A stretch of 64,000 nucleotides of DNA from positions 124,001 to 188,000 of the forward strand of contig JADKDZ010000002.1 in NCBI GenBank assembly GCA_016718265.1, in the 5' to 3' direction. How positions within the stretch are numbered: position 1 is the stretch's first letter; each line of letters begins with the position of its first letter. The position numbers and the translations under genes were made by a program. This DNA is from Uliginosibacterium sp. (GTDB lineage Bacteria > Pseudomonadota > Gammaproteobacteria > Burkholderiales > Rhodocyclaceae). The notes beneath the pieces are model-generated. The model searched no databases. It worked only from the letters and a program-made list of their open reading frames with translations, and was not told where the DNA came from. Positions 1 through 9,019 of this stretch are shown here, piece by piece.

Positions 1-570
1 AAGGTCGCTCCAGCGGCCGCCGTTGTAATCTCTGGTGAAGCGAGCGAGATCCACTCTGCTGACCGGGTCGTTGTGCCCGGTCAGGGGGCGATGCATGACT
101 GCATGCGTGAGTTTTTATCGCGAGGCCTGCGTGAAGCGGTGCAGCAAGCAGCACGCAACAAGCCGTTTCTCGGGATATGTGTGGGCATGCAGATGTTGTT
201 CGATCACAGCGAGGAAGGCGACACCCCGGGTCTGGGATTCATTCCTGGTCGGGTCAGGCGTTTTCCGGACGGCATGCTTGGTGCCGACGGGTTTCGCTTG
301 AAGGTTCCTCACATGGGCTGGAACGAGGTACATGCGGTTCAAGCACATCCGCTCTGGCAGGGTATTGACGAAGGTTCGCGCTTTTACTTTGTGCATAGCT
401 ACTATTGCGCCCCGGAGAACGCTGTTGCGGTTGCTGCAACAACCGACTACGGTCTTGGCTTTACCTCGGCAGTGGCCCAAGCTAATATCTTTTCAGTGCA
501 GTTCCATCCTGAGAAGAGTGCTGCAGCAGGCCTGCGCCTGTTGTCCAATTTTGTGGACTGGAAGATCTGA
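1..570 (+). CDS. hisH: HisH, glutamine amidotransferase subunit of imidazole glycerol phosphate synthase (5' partial)
   Basis: Glutaminase half of the HisHF enzyme: it releases ammonia from glutamine and channels it to HisF for imidazole ring closure in histidine synthesis (cytoplasm). The frame is open from the first base, so roughly 25 N-terminal residues lie upstream of the window. Visible are the VVPGQGA strand, the nucleophile motif GICVGMQ with the Cys codon at 178-180, and the catalytic His-Glu pair in QFHPEKS near the C-terminus. A GTG at 73 is in frame, but starting there would cut off the conserved first beta-strands. It precedes hisA, as in most proteobacterial his operons. Confidence 0.95.
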   Translation, partial: KVAPAAAVVISGEASEIHSADRVVVPGQGAMHDCMREFLSRGLREAVQQAARNKPFLGICVGMQMLFDHSEEGDTPGLGFIPGRVRRFPDGMLGADGFRLKVPHMGWNEVHAVQAHPLWQGIDEGSRFYFVHSYYCAPENAVAVAATTDYGLGFTSAVAQANIFSVQFHPEKSAAAGLRLLSNFVDWKI

Positions 571-662
571 GCCCGAACGAGAGGCTCGTTGATGCGGTTT
601 AAACCCTGGCCATTAACCCCATACGCTGACGCTTGATCAAGCGTTTCAAGTACCTATTTATC
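571..662 (+). other. hisH-hisA leader with two inverted repeats
   Basis: A 92-base spacer, unusually long for this tightly packed operon. It holds a short hairpin (AACGAG-agg-CTCGTT, 576-590) and a perfect 16-bp palindrome, ACGCTTGATCAAGCGT, at 629-644, which ends 18 bases before the hisA ATG. Neither is followed by a T tract, so neither is an intrinsic terminator. The palindrome could be a protein-binding site or an mRNA structure affecting hisA translation. Its function is unknown. Confidence 0.5.
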
Positions 663-1412
663 ATGCTGCTCATTCCCGCGATTGACCTTAAAGACGGCCA
701 TTGTGTACGCCTGCGCCAAGGCGATATGGATGACTCGACCGTGTTCTCGGAGGATCCGCGTGCCATGGCCCGGATCTGGCTCGACAAGGGTGCGCGCCGC
801 TTGCACCTCGTTGACCTGAACGGTGCTTTTGCCGGAAAGCCAAAGAATGAATCCGTCATCAAGGCAATCTGTAAGGAAGTGGGTGACGACGTTCCTGTTC
901 AGCTCGGCGGCGGCATTCGGGATCTGGACACCATTGAGCGTTACCTGGACGGCGGAATTTCGTACGTCATTATCGGTACAGCAGCGGTGAAAAACCCCGG
1001 CTTTCTTCACGATGCCTGCAGCGCGTTTCCGGGCCACGTGATTGTTGGTCTGGACGCCAAAGACGGCAAGGTCGCGGTGGATGGCTGGTCCAAGCTGACC
1101 GGGCACGACGTAATTGATCTGGCCAAGAAGTTTGAAGACTATGGTGTTGAATCGGTGATTTATACCGACATTGGCCGCGACGGCATGCTTAGTGGGGTCA
1201 ACATTGAAGCCACAGTCAAGCTTGCCCAGGCATTGCGGATCCCCGTGATCGCGAGTGGCGGCGTGACAAACCTGGCCGATATAGATGCACTGTGTGCGGT
1301 GGAGTCCGAGGGTGTCATGGGGGCGATCACTGGCCGGGCTATCTACGAGGGTACACTCGATTTCGAAGCGGCGCAGGCGCGTGCTGACGAACTTAATGCT
1401 GAGGCTGACTGA
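663..1412 (+). CDS. hisA: HisA, phosphoribosylformimino-5-aminoimidazole carboxamide ribotide isomerase
   Basis: Catalyses the Amadori rearrangement of ProFAR to PRFAR, fourth step of histidine synthesis. It is a 249-residue TIM barrel of normal family length. The ATG at 663 gives the family N-terminus [12 protein letters not shown]; a TTG at 633 would add ten unconserved residues. Visible are catalytic Asp8 and Asp131, phosphate-binding loops LGGGIRD and ASGGV, and the half-barrel motif [10 protein letters not shown]. The ribosome binding site is weak. hisF follows after five bases, so the two are surely co-transcribed. Confidence 0.97.
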   Translation: MLLIPAIDLKDGHCVRLRQGDMDDSTVFSEDPRAMARIWLDKGARRLHLVDLNGAFAGKPKNESVIKAICKEVGDDVPVQLGGGIRDLDTIERYLDGGISYVIIGTAAVKNPGFLHDACSAFPGHVIVGLDAKDGKVAVDGWSKLTGHDVIDLAKKFEDYGVESVIYTDIGRDGMLSGVNIEATVKLAQALRIPVIASGGVTNLADIDALCAVESEGVMGAITGRAIYEGTLDFEAAQARADELNAEAD

Positions 1413-1417
1413 ACACA

Positions 1418-2176
1418 ATGCTTGCCAAACGCATTATCCCCTGCCTGGACGTGACTGCCGGACGGGTCGTAAAAGGCGTCAATTTTCTTGAGTTGCGAGA
1501 TGCCGGAGATCCTGTCGAGATTGCACGCCGCTATGACGAGCAGGGCGCTGACGAGCTGACTTTTCTCGATATCACGGCGAGCTCGGACGAACGCGACATC
1601 ATTCTGCACATTGTGGAGCGCGTGGCAGAGCAGGTGTTCATTCCCTTGACGGTAGGTGGTGGCGTACGCAGTGTGGCGGACGTGCGTCGTTTGCTGAATG
1701 CGGGCGCGGACAAGGTCAGCATCAACAGCGCGGCGGTCAACAACCCGGAGTTGGTGGCTGAGGCTTCCGGGAAAGTGGGAAACCAGTGCATCGTGGTGGC
1801 GATCGACGCCAAGCAGACCGCGCCGGGGCAGTGGGGCGTGTTCACGCACGGTGGGCGAAAGCCGACCGGACTGGATGCCGTCGCCTGGGCCCAGAAGGTC
1901 GAATCGCTGGGGGCGGGAGAAATTCTGCTGACCAGCATGGATCGGGATGGCACGAAGATAGGTTTTGATCTTGCTCTGACACGGGCCATTTCTGATGCGG
2001 TGAATATTCCTGTAATCGCCAGTGGCGGCGTGGGAAATCTTCAGCATTTGGCGGATGGCGTGATTGATGGCCGTGCCGATGCGGTGCTGGCTGCAAGCAT
2101 CTTCCACTACGGGGAGCACACCGTGCGTGAAGCCAAGGAGTACATGCGTGGCCGCGGCGTGGAGGTCCGGCTGTGA
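1418..2176 (+). CDS. hisF: HisF, cyclase subunit of imidazole glycerol phosphate synthase
   Basis: Uses ammonia from HisH to convert PRFAR to imidazole glycerol phosphate and AICAR, linking histidine to purine synthesis. 252 residues, full length, (beta/alpha)8 barrel. Visible are the N-terminus [11 protein letters not shown] with Asp11, Asp130 in VVAIDAK, phosphate loops TVGGGVRS and ASGGVGN, and [12 protein letters not shown]. The stop overlaps the GTG of hisI by four bases, suggesting translational coupling. Confidence 0.98.
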   Translation: MLAKRIIPCLDVTAGRVVKGVNFLELRDAGDPVEIARRYDEQGADELTFLDITASSDERDIILHIVERVAEQVFIPLTVGGGVRSVADVRRLLNAGADKVSINSAAVNNPELVAEASGKVGNQCIVVAIDAKQTAPGQWGVFTHGGRKPTGLDAVAWAQKVESLGAGEILLTSMDRDGTKIGFDLALTRAISDAVNIPVIASGGVGNLQHLADGVIDGRADAVLAASIFHYGEHTVREAKEYMRGRGVEVRL

Positions 2177-2568
2177 GTGGGGTTTGGCTGAATAAGGTGA
2201 AGTGGGATGAGCAGGGGCTGGTGCCGGCAATCGCGCAAGACGCCGCGACGGGTGAGGTGCTGATGTTTGCCTGGATGAATCGCGAAGCCCTTGAGCTCAC
2301 GGCGAGCAAAATGGAGGCTGTGTATTGGTCCCGGTCGCGCCGGAAGCTCTGGCACAAAGGGGAGGAATCCGGCCACACACAGAAAGTGCGGGAGATTCGC
2401 ATGGACTGCGATGGCGACGTGATCTTGCTGAAGATTGAGCAGGTGGGGGGAATAGCCTGTCACACCGGACGCAAGAGCTGTTTTTTCAATCGTCTTCACG
2501 GCGAGTCCGGGTGGGTAGAGGTTGATCCTGTACTGAAAGACCCGGCCGAGATTTATCGAAAACGGTAG
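2173..2568 (+). CDS. hisI: HisI, phosphoribosyl-AMP cyclohydrolase
   Basis: Opens the adenine ring of PR-AMP, third step of histidine synthesis; a zinc/magnesium enzyme. The 131-residue protein is the separate, monofunctional form; HisE is encoded by the next gene, unlike the HisIE fusion of enterobacteria. Metal ligands are visible as the acidic cluster DCDGD (residues 78-82) and Cys96 and Cys103. It starts at a GTG inside the hisF stop region. Confidence 0.97.
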   Translation: MSGVWLNKVKWDEQGLVPAIAQDAATGEVLMFAWMNREALELTASKMEAVYWSRSRRKLWHKGEESGHTQKVREIRMDCDGDVILLKIEQVGGIACHTGRKSCFFNRLHGESGWVEVDPVLKDPAEIYRKR

Positions 2569-2587
2569 TGACGCAACGAGGCGCGAA

Positions 2588-2911
2588 ATGATTGATCCAG
2601 AAGTACTGCAGCGTCTTTCTGCCACGCTTGCACAGCGTAAGTTGGCGACGCCTGAATCGTCTTACGTATCGAGCCTGTACGCCAAAGGGACGGATGCGAT
2701 TTGCAAGAAGGTTGCCGAGGAGGCCGCGGAGACCATCATGGCCGCCAAGGATGGTGACCTTCGTCACATCGTCTATGAGGTGACCGACCTGTGGTTCCAC
2801 TCCTTGATCCTGCTAAGCCAGTTTGGTCTTTCAGCGGATGACGTGCTGACAGAGCTGCGCCGTCGTGAGGGGATATCGGGTATCGACGAGAAGAAAGCCC
2901 GCAAGTCATGA
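2588..2911 (+). CDS. hisE: HisE, phosphoribosyl-ATP pyrophosphatase
   Basis: Hydrolyses PR-ATP to PR-AMP, second step of histidine synthesis. 107 residues, an all-alpha NTP pyrophosphatase of the MazG-like type. The acidic metal-binding helices are visible as KVAEEAAETIMAAKD and EVTDLWFHSLILL. It lies 19 bases after hisI, and its stop overlaps the hinT start by four bases (ATGA), so the his transcript continues into hinT and probably tatA. Confidence 0.96.
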   Translation: MIDPEVLQRLSATLAQRKLATPESSYVSSLYAKGTDAICKKVAEEAAETIMAAKDGDLRHIVYEVTDLWFHSLILLSQFGLSADDVLTELRRREGISGIDEKKARKS

Positions 2912-3255
2912 GCGACTGCATCTTCTGTCGGATCGTCCGGGGTGAAATTCCTTGCGGAAAGATATACGAGGACGAGGACGTGCTGGCGTTCAAGGATATA
3001 CATCCTCAAGCGCCAGTCCATTTTTTGATCATTCCCAAGCGCCACTTTACGTCGCTGGCCGATGCCCTGCCGGCTGACGCTCCATTGTTGGGCCACATGC
3101 TGGCGCTTGCTCCGCGTCTGGCGGCCGATCTGGGCTGCGCAGAGGGCTTCCGCACGATCGTTAACACCGGGCGGGTTGGCGGGCAGGAAGTGTATCATCT
3201 GCACCTTCACGTGCTGGGCGGTGAAACGCCGTTGCCAGCCATGCTGAAATACTGA
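2908..3255 (+). CDS. hinT: HIT-family purine nucleotide phosphoramidase (HinT-like)
   Basis: Histidine-triad nucleotide-binding protein, 115 residues. HinT-type enzymes hydrolyse adenosine phosphoramidates; the physiological substrate is uncertain. The triad is visible as HLHLHVLGG (residues 97-105), with His99 the expected nucleophile, and there is an N-terminal CIFC pair. Position between hisE and tatA is common in betaproteobacteria, so neighbours do not inform function. The start overlaps the hisE stop. Confidence 0.93.
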   Translation: MSDCIFCRIVRGEIPCGKIYEDEDVLAFKDIHPQAPVHFLIIPKRHFTSLADALPADAPLLGHMLALAPRLAADLGCAEGFRTIVNTGRVGGQEVYHLHLHVLGGETPLPAMLKY

Positions 3256-3265
3256 GGAGAGAACT

Positions 3266-3484
3266 ATGGGTTCAGTGAGCATCTGGCATTGGTTGATCGT
3301 TCTGGTAATCGTCATGTTGGTTTTCGGGACCAAAAAACTGCGCAACATCGGAGAGGATCTCGGCGGAGCGGTGAAGGGTTTCAAGCAAGGTATCAAAGAC
3401 GGTGCTGAAGAGAAGAGCGCCGCCGCTGAGAAGATCGCCGACGCTCAGACGGTGGACGCGGAAGCACGCGAGAAGAAGAGCTAA
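3266..3484 (+). CDS. tatA: TatA, twin-arginine translocase pore-forming subunit
   Basis: Small inner-membrane protein that oligomerises to let folded twin-arginine substrates cross. 72 residues: one membrane helix (about 4-21), the FGTKKLRN hinge, an amphipathic helix ([13 protein letters not shown]) and a charged tail. A clear GAGGAGAG ribosome site precedes the ATG. It is followed by a strong intrinsic terminator and then tatB, which would favour an excess of TatA over TatB and TatC. Confidence 0.96.
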   Translation: MGSVSIWHWLIVLVIVMLVFGTKKLRNIGEDLGGAVKGFKQGIKDGAEEKSAAAEKIADAQTVDAEAREKKS

Positions 3485-3510
3485 GGCGCTGTAGTTCGGA
3501 TCTTGCGGGC

Positions 3511-3542
3511 AGGGGCGCTGGAGTCTGCGCCCCTTTTGTTTT
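3511..3542 (+). terminator. Intrinsic terminator between tatA and tatB
   Basis: Perfect 8-bp stem AGGGGCGC / GCGCCCCT (3511-3518 with 3527-3534), 8-base loop, then TTTTGTTTT. It lies 26 bases after the tatA stop and 24 before the tatB start. As tatB has no other obvious promoter here, this probably works as a partial terminator that lowers tatBC expression. Confidence 0.8.
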
Positions 3543-3565
3543 GGGTGGATTGAATCCGGGGTCAC

Positions 3566-4051
3566 ATGTTTGATATCGGTTTTTCCGAGTTTGTCTTGAT
3601 CGGTGTAATCGCGCTGCTGGTTTTCGGGCCGGAGGATTTGCCACGGGTCGCGCGAACGACCGGACACTTGCTTGGCAAGCTGCGTCGCTATGTCGCGGAT
3701 GTAAAGTCGGAAATCAGTCGCGAAATGGAAGAGGCTGATCTGAAGCGTCTGCAGACCCAGGTTCAGGACTCGGTGCAAAGCATTCAGGCAACGGTGAATG
3801 AGCAGGCCCGTTTGCTGGAGGATGAGTTTCGGCAGACTTCGAGTGCGTTTGAGTCGGTAAACGCGTCATTGCATGAAGAGTCCGCAAAAGTCGAGTCTGT
3901 GTTCGCCTTGGGGGCGACATCAGGTTCGTTAGTGGAAGCCGAGGGCACGCCAGAGGCGGTGGTGGGCGAAGGCGCTCACGAAAACCAGCTGGACTTGTTT
4001 GGACAGCCAGTGGGTGATGCACTGCAGGGCAGTGAACGGAAGGAGCCGTAG
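3566..4051 (+). CDS. tatB: TatB, twin-arginine translocase receptor subunit
   Basis: Partners TatC in the twin-arginine signal-peptide receptor of the inner membrane. 161 residues: N-terminal membrane helix (about 4-20, FSEFVLIGVIALLVF) with the acidic Glu, the GPEDLPRVART hinge, then a long amphipathic helix and a variable acidic tail. The length and the GPEDLP hinge separate it from TatA. Three bases separate it from tatC. Confidence 0.95.
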   Translation: MFDIGFSEFVLIGVIALLVFGPEDLPRVARTTGHLLGKLRRYVADVKSEISREMEEADLKRLQTQVQDSVQSIQATVNEQARLLEDEFRQTSSAFESVNASLHEESAKVESVFALGATSGSLVEAEGTPEAVVGEGAHENQLDLFGQPVGDALQGSERKEP

Positions 4052-4054
4052 GCC

Positions 4055-4789
4055 GTGGAAGCGCAGGATTCATTCATCTCACACCTGATCGAGCTGCGTA
4101 ACAGGCTGATCCGCGCTGGCTTGGCGATACTCGTGGCGTTTCTCTGTTTGATGCCTTGGGCGGGTGATATCTACGATCTTCTGGCGCACCCGATGATGGC
4201 CGCGCTGCCTGAGGGCACCAAAATGATCGCAACGGGGGTGGTGACGCCGTTCATGGTGCCGGTGAAGGTGACCTTGATGGTGGCATTCGTGCTCGCGTTG
4301 CCTGTGGTGCTCTATCAGGCATGGGCTTTTGTTGCGCCCGGATTGTATGCACACGAGCGTCGGTTTGCGCTGCCGATGATTGTAGGAAGCACCCTGCTTT
4401 TCGCGATGGGGATGGCGTTCTGCTACTTTTTCGTGTTCGGAACGGTGTTCTCGTTCATTACCAGCTTTGCGCCAAAAAGCATCACGCCGGCCCCCGACAT
4501 TGATCAGTATCTGTCTTTTGTCATGACCATGTTTCTGGCATTCGGCGTGACTTTCGAGGTTCCGGTTGTCGTGATCCTGCTGGTCAAAACTGGCTTGGTC
4601 ACGATTGAGCAACTAAGCCGGGCGCGCCGCTACATCATCGTCGGGGCGTTTGTGGTGGCGGCCGTCGTGACGCCTCCCGATGTGACGTCGCAGGTGATGC
4701 TGGCAGTGCCTATGTGCTTGCTCTTCGAAGCCGGCTTGCTGATTGCGCGGCTCATGCAGAAGAGAAGTGTTGCAGCCGGATCGTCGTAG
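4055..4789 (+). CDS. tatC: TatC, twin-arginine translocase core subunit
   Basis: Polytopic inner-membrane protein that recognises the RR signal peptide. 244 residues with six membrane helices, the conserved N-terminus SFISHLIELRNRLIRA, the periplasmic stretch FVAPGLYAHERR, and RARRYIIVGAFVVAAVVTPPD near the fifth and sixth helices. GTG start, preceded by AAGGAG inside the end of tatB. Convergent with the htrA-type gene, 12 bases apart. Confidence 0.96.
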   Translation: MEAQDSFISHLIELRNRLIRAGLAILVAFLCLMPWAGDIYDLLAHPMMAALPEGTKMIATGVVTPFMVPVKVTLMVAFVLALPVVLYQAWAFVAPGLYAHERRFALPMIVGSTLLFAMGMAFCYFFVFGTVFSFITSFAPKSITPAPDIDQYLSFVMTMFLAFGVTFEVPVVVILLVKTGLVTIEQLSRARRYIIVGAFVVAAVVTPPDVTSQVMLAVPMCLLFEAGLLIARLMQKRSVAAGSS

Positions 4790-4801
4790 CAAGGCCGGTA
4801 G

Positions 4802-5983
4802 TTACTCTCTTGAAGCAGCCGGTATCGGCCGGCGCGCGACCTGAACGGTCGCCTCAAGCAATTTGCCGCGACGGACGAGGGCGAGTTTCACCAATCGCCC
4901 GGGCGGCAACTTGGCGACGCCTTCCAGTACCCCATGCGGGGTGTTAACAGCCGCTCCGTCGATGGAAACAAGCACATCGCCTGGCAGCAAGCCGCCCTTG
5001 TCGGCAGGGCTGTTCCGGGCCAGCCCCGCGATCAGGATGCCTTGAGGAGGCAAGTCGAAGGACGCGACCAGATCAGGCGTGATCTCCTGCACCTGAATGC
5101 CGATCCAGCCACGCACGACGCCACCAGTCTTGATGATCTGCTCCATGACTTCGCGTGCTGACGCCGCTGGAATGGCAAAGCCGATCCCCTGTGATCCGCC
5201 GGAGCGCGAGTAGATGGCCGTGTTGATGCCAACCAGATTTCCCTCGGTATCGATCAGCGCGCCCCCGGAGTTGCCGGGATTGATGGCGGCGTCGGTCTGG
5301 ATGAAGTCTTCGAAAGTGTTGATCCCCAGCTGAGATCGCCCGGTGGCGCTGACGATCCCCATGGTCACCGTCTGACCGACGCCGAACGGATTACCTATCG
5401 CCAGCACGACATCCCCCACGGACAAGTCTTTCCCTTGCGCAAACCGCATGGTGGGCAGCTTGTTCTTGGTGTTGATTCTCAGCACCGCGAGGTCCGTTTC
5501 GGGGTCTTTGCCGACAATATGCGCGGCGAACTTGTTGCCGTTGTTCAAGGCCACTTCGATCTGGTCTGCAGCCTCGATCACATGGTTATTGGTCAGTATG
5601 TAGCCTTCGCTGGATACGATGACCCCAGAGCCCAGCCCCGAGCGCTTCTGAACCGGTTGCTGTGACTGATCACCAAAAAAATGCCTGAAAAACGGGTCGT
5701 TCAGCAGCGGGTTCCGTGGCTGGGCAACCTCCTGCGAGGTAAACACATGGACGACGGACGGCAAGGCGCGTTGCGCGGCGTTTCGGTAACTGCCTGGCGA
5801 TGCAGGGGATTGCTCGGGCTGGGTCGCAGGTTCTATAGACAGGGCGCTCTGCGCGGCAGGAATCTCTGGGGTGAGGTGAATCGTAGCCGGGGAGAACCAG
5901 TCCGGCTTGAGTGTGCTCACGACGAATAAAATACCGAGCGCGATGGTGACCGCCTGCGCGAAGACCAGCCATAGTCGTTGCAT
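4802..5983 (-). CDS. Membrane-anchored HtrA-family serine protease (DegS/AlgW-like)
   Basis: Periplasmic quality-control or signalling protease. 393 residues from the ATG at 5983; a TTG six bases earlier is the alternative. Domain order: one N-terminal membrane anchor (about 5-24), a low-complexity linker, a trypsin-like domain with His134 (TNNHVI), Asp164 (ETDLAVL) and Ser239 (NPGNSGGA), and a single PDZ domain (about 285-380). One PDZ plus an uncleaved anchor is the DegS/AlgW layout, whose known role is regulated cleavage of anti-sigma factors; the two-PDZ DegP/DegQ layout is excluded. No substrate gene is nearby. Divergent from the Nif3 gene with 35 bases between starts. Confidence 0.93.
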   Translation of the reverse strand: MQRLWLVFAQAVTIALGILFVVSTLKPDWFSPATIHLTPEIPAAQSALSIEPATQPEQSPASPGSYRNAAQRALPSVVHVFTSQEVAQPRNPLLNDPFFRHFFGDQSQQPVQKRSGLGSGVIVSSEGYILTNNHVIEAADQIEVALNNGNKFAAHIVGKDPETDLAVLRINTKNKLPTMRFAQGKDLSVGDVVLAIGNPFGVGQTVTMGIVSATGRSQLGINTFEDFIQTDAAINPGNSGGALIDTEGNLVGINTAIYSRSGGSQGIGFAIPAASAREVMEQIIKTGGVVRGWIGIQVQEITPDLVASFDLPPQGILIAGLARNSPADKGGLLPGDVLVSIDGAAVNTPHGVLEGVAKLPPGRLVKLALVRRGKLLEATVQVARRPIPAASRE

Positions 5984-6018
5984 AATCAATTCCGGTGTCG
6001 GCGTGGAGTGCTATCCAG

Positions 6019-6762
6019 ATGAAAAGAGTTGAGCTGCAGAACAGCCTTGAGGCCTTGTTCGAGTGCCATCGCTTCAAGGATTATTGCCCAAACGGTTTGC
6101 AGGTGGAAGGACGTGTGGAGATCAGCCGGGTTGTGTGTGGTGTCACAGCCAGCTTGGCGCTGATTGAATCGGCGATTGCGCGAGAGGCGGATGCGCTGGT
6201 GGTTCACCATGGATGGTTCTGGCGTGGCGAGGATCCGCGCGTTCTTGCCACACGCAAGCATCGTCTGGCACGGCTGCTCGCGCACGACATCAACCTGTTT
6301 GCCTACCATCTGCCGCTCGACGCGCATCCGGAGTTGGGTAACAACGTGCAGCTTGCCCGTGTCCTGGGTTGGGTGCATGGGCAGTGCCTGGCAAACCAGC
6401 CGCTCGTCATGCAGGGAACGCTCCCTCACGTGATGGCAGCGGGGGAAGTGGCGCGGTCCGTCGCCGCGCGACTGGCGCGTGAGCCGCTGCTGGTTGGCGA
6501 TCCGGCAAAGCCGATTAAAACGGTGGCTTGGTGCACAGGGGGAGGGCAGTCGTATTTTGAGGACGCGATCGCCAGCGGGGTGGATCTCTTTCTCTCTGGC
6601 GAAGCGTCCGAGCAGACGATTCATCTAGCCCGAGAGAGCGGCATTCCCTTCATTGCTGCGGGCCATCACGCCACCGAGCGCTACGGTATCCGTGCGCTAT
6701 CAGACTACCTGAGACAAAACGGCCTGAACGCCGAGTTCATCGATCACGATAACCCGGTGTAG
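6019..6762 (+). CDS. Nif3-family dinuclear metal protein (YbgI-like)
   Basis: Member of the Nif3/YbgI family (GTP cyclohydrolase I type 2-like), hexameric proteins with a two-metal site. The in vivo role is unclear. 247 residues from the ATG at 6019; a GTG at 5995 would add eight residues. Metal ligands are visible in VVHHGWFW and in AGHHATERYG near the C-terminus, with YHLPLDAHPELGNN between them. Its stop is seven bases from the stop of the convergent fimV-like gene. Confidence 0.9.
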   Translation: MKRVELQNSLEALFECHRFKDYCPNGLQVEGRVEISRVVCGVTASLALIESAIAREADALVVHHGWFWRGEDPRVLATRKHRLARLLAHDINLFAYHLPLDAHPELGNNVQLARVLGWVHGQCLANQPLVMQGTLPHVMAAGEVARSVAARLAREPLLVGDPAKPIKTVAWCTGGGQSYFEDAIASGVDLFLSGEASEQTIHLARESGIPFIAAGHHATERYGIRALSDYLRQNGLNAEFIDHDNPV

Positions 6763-6769
6763 CGAAGCC

Positions 6770-9019
6770 TTACTTGGCGGTGTCTTCCGGGGGCGGTGGC
6801 TCGGTCAGTTCGTCCAGGTTGATATGCAGGGTTTTCGTCAGCATGTCCATGTCGATCAAGTCAAAATCCAGACTTTTCGGTTCGGAAGCGGGCTTTGCGA
6901 TTGCGGGGACAACCGGCTTCATTTCAATGGGCTGCAACCGCGTATCGGGCGCCTGTGGGATGGTGGGCAGATCCTCATCGACGAGCGTCGCAGGTGCGGG
7001 CGCTTCTGCAGCGTGTCCGGGTTTGTAGGGGCCGAGTTGTGCGTCGAGAATTGCCATCAGTAGCAGCACTTCGTCAACAATCGCCAGCGGGAACCCTTGG
7101 CGCGTCCCTTGTCGGTTGTCCCGCAGGAGATCGTGCAGAAAAGCCTGGCATTCGCGCCGGCCCCAAAGCTCACACAGGCGCTGGCTGAGGTGGGCCATGT
7201 TCTCAAGTGATTCAGGGGCATGAAGCGCGACCTCGAAGTCTTCCCATAGAACGGGTTGCACATTGAAGGTCTTGTGCATCTGCGCAGTGAGCGCTTCGAA
7301 TTCCATGCGCATGTTGGCGGTGCGATAAACCTCCAGGAGCTTGACCCAAGGCTTCACTGCTTGTTTGGGGTTTGCGCGGATGAAGTCCGAAAGGGTTTGC
7401 GCTGCTCCCTGCATTCGCCCGAAGGACATCATGATGTCCGCAAGCTCTATCGCTGAGTCGTGCTCGTCTTCGCCTTCCGCGTACATGATGGAGCTTGGCG
7501 CAGCACCCGTGAGCGGCCCGATCGCACCCTCGATGGCTTTGACAGTCGCACTGCTCGGGGGCTCGGGAATCTCTGGCCAGATGTCCGCCTCGCTGAGCGG
7601 TTCCATGAGCGGATCGCCTTCAAGCGTCGGAGGGCTCAAGGGGTCCTGCAACACGCCTTCGGCGACCGGATCCGTATCCTGCGCGTCTCCCCGGCGCTTA
7701 TGCTGCAGAAAGACCACGCCTGCTGCAATCAGCGCTGCAAGTGCGAGCAGCGAGGCGACAAGCACATAAATGCTTTCAAGCCAGGGGCGCTCGTCGGACT
7801 CGACAACCGCACTGGCCGCAGCGCTTGTCGCGGTATCGGCTTGCGGAAGTGTTGCAGTGGCGGTCACCGGCACGCTTTCTGCCACGGCGGGAGCGGAATT
7901 GACACTTGACGAGGCCACCGCAGCCGTTTGGCTCTGTGTCACTGCCAAATCTGTTTCGAGCCGCGCCGCCTCTTCCAGCAGCCTGGCTCGCAAGCTCTCC
8001 AGCTGCTTGATGCGTTCCTTCAACTCAATGTGCTGCGCATTCTTCTCGTCCAGTGCGGCGATCAGTTGGAGCTCGGTTTTGAGCTTCTCCCGCTCGTTCG
8101 CCGGCATTTCCGGGCGCTCGCCTATGGTTGTGGTCAGGCGAAGCACACTTTCGCCGCCTTCACTGATGAACAGGCGGTCCCGCTTTTCTGTGGCTTTCGG
8201 CACTAGGTTGCGTCGAGTTTCCCGTCTTGATGCACTTGGCGGCGACGCGGCCTCGGCAGGTGCGCGCGCAACCGTTGGACGGATTGCCTTCGCCTCGATA
8301 GCCGCAATTGGTACGCTGCTGCCGCTTGGCAGAGGCGCATCAGCGGAAACGTAGCCTGACGGCAACAACCCGGAACGGAATGCGCGCCGGATAAACCGGT
8401 TTTGCTTGGCTGGATCGTCGGGGTAGCGCGCCTGCGCAATGGTTGCGAGACTTTCACCCTGCTCGACAAGCCAGTTTGTTCGATTGGACTCGGCCGCTCC
8501 CGAGCGCCCGCTGCCAGGGGCTAGGTTTTCTGTGCTGGCTTGAGCAACCACGCTGGACGTGATCGGAGGGGCGAGGTTCTCCCTGGGAGGATCCAGCAAC
8601 AGTGCGTAATCACGCCTGAGCGACACCCCGCAGCGCATCTGCACACCCAGCATGATGGCAGGATGACTGACAGGCGCCCCCGAGATGACCAAGACAAGCC
8701 CTTTCTCGCTTTGCTGAACGACAAGCTTGCCGCGGCTAAGCCAGGGTACGTCGCTCGTGTCGTTTGAGGGCTGGGATGCGAGCTTGATGCACGAGACATC
8801 GACTTGCTCGCCGGGGGAGAGCTTTAAGGGGATTTCTGCCTTGAATGTTTCGCCAATGCTGCTGCGAAGCACGATCTCACCCAAGCCAATGGCTTGGGCA
8901 CTGTGGGACATCGCGAACAGGCCGATCACCGCGCTGCCGATCACCGATGAGCGCAAAACGCTTGTGTGCCTGGGCGCCGCGCCAGCTGACAGAGCGTCGC
9001 TGTGTATTGTTGGGTGCAT
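6770..9019 (-). CDS. fimV: FimV-like inner-membrane protein with LysM-like domain
   Basis: FimV-type proteins bind peptidoglycan, help place type IV pilus machinery at the pole and tie it to signalling. 749 residues in order: signal peptide (cleavage near AQA-IGLGEI), the FimV N-terminal domain (about 44-160), a LysM-like segment with VEQGESLATIAQARYP and the FIRRAFRSG motif, a coiled coil (about 300-360), one membrane helix (about 425-447) and an acidic cytoplasmic C-terminal region with FimV/TPR-like helices ending LTKTLHINLDEL. Shorter than pseudomonad FimV. The pil genes elsewhere in the window support the role. Confidence 0.88.
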   Translation of the reverse strand: MHPTIHSDALSAGAAPRHTSVLRSSVIGSAVIGLFAMSHSAQAIGLGEIVLRSSIGETFKAEIPLKLSPGEQVDVSCIKLASQPSNDTSDVPWLSRGKLVVQQSEKGLVLVISGAPVSHPAIMLGVQMRCGVSLRRDYALLLDPPRENLAPPITSSVVAQASTENLAPGSGRSGAAESNRTNWLVEQGESLATIAQARYPDDPAKQNRFIRRAFRSGLLPSGYVSADAPLPSGSSVPIAAIEAKAIRPTVARAPAEAASPPSASRRETRRNLVPKATEKRDRLFISEGGESVLRLTTTIGERPEMPANEREKLKTELQLIAALDEKNAQHIELKERIKQLESLRARLLEEAARLETDLAVTQSQTAAVASSSVNSAPAVAESVPVTATATLPQADTATSAAASAVVESDERPWLESIYVLVASLLALAALIAAGVVFLQHKRRGDAQDTDPVAEGVLQDPLSPPTLEGDPLMEPLSEADIWPEIPEPPSSATVKAIEGAIGPLTGAAPSSIMYAEGEDEHDSAIELADIMMSFGRMQGAAQTLSDFIRANPKQAVKPWVKLLEVYRTANMRMEFEALTAQMHKTFNVQPVLWEDFEVALHAPESLENMAHLSQRLCELWGRRECQAFLHDLLRDNRQGTRQGFPLAIVDEVLLLMAILDAQLGPYKPGHAAEAPAPATLVDEDLPTIPQAPDTRLQPIEMKPVVPAIAKPASEPKSLDFDLIDMDMLTKTLHINLDELTEPPPPEDTAK

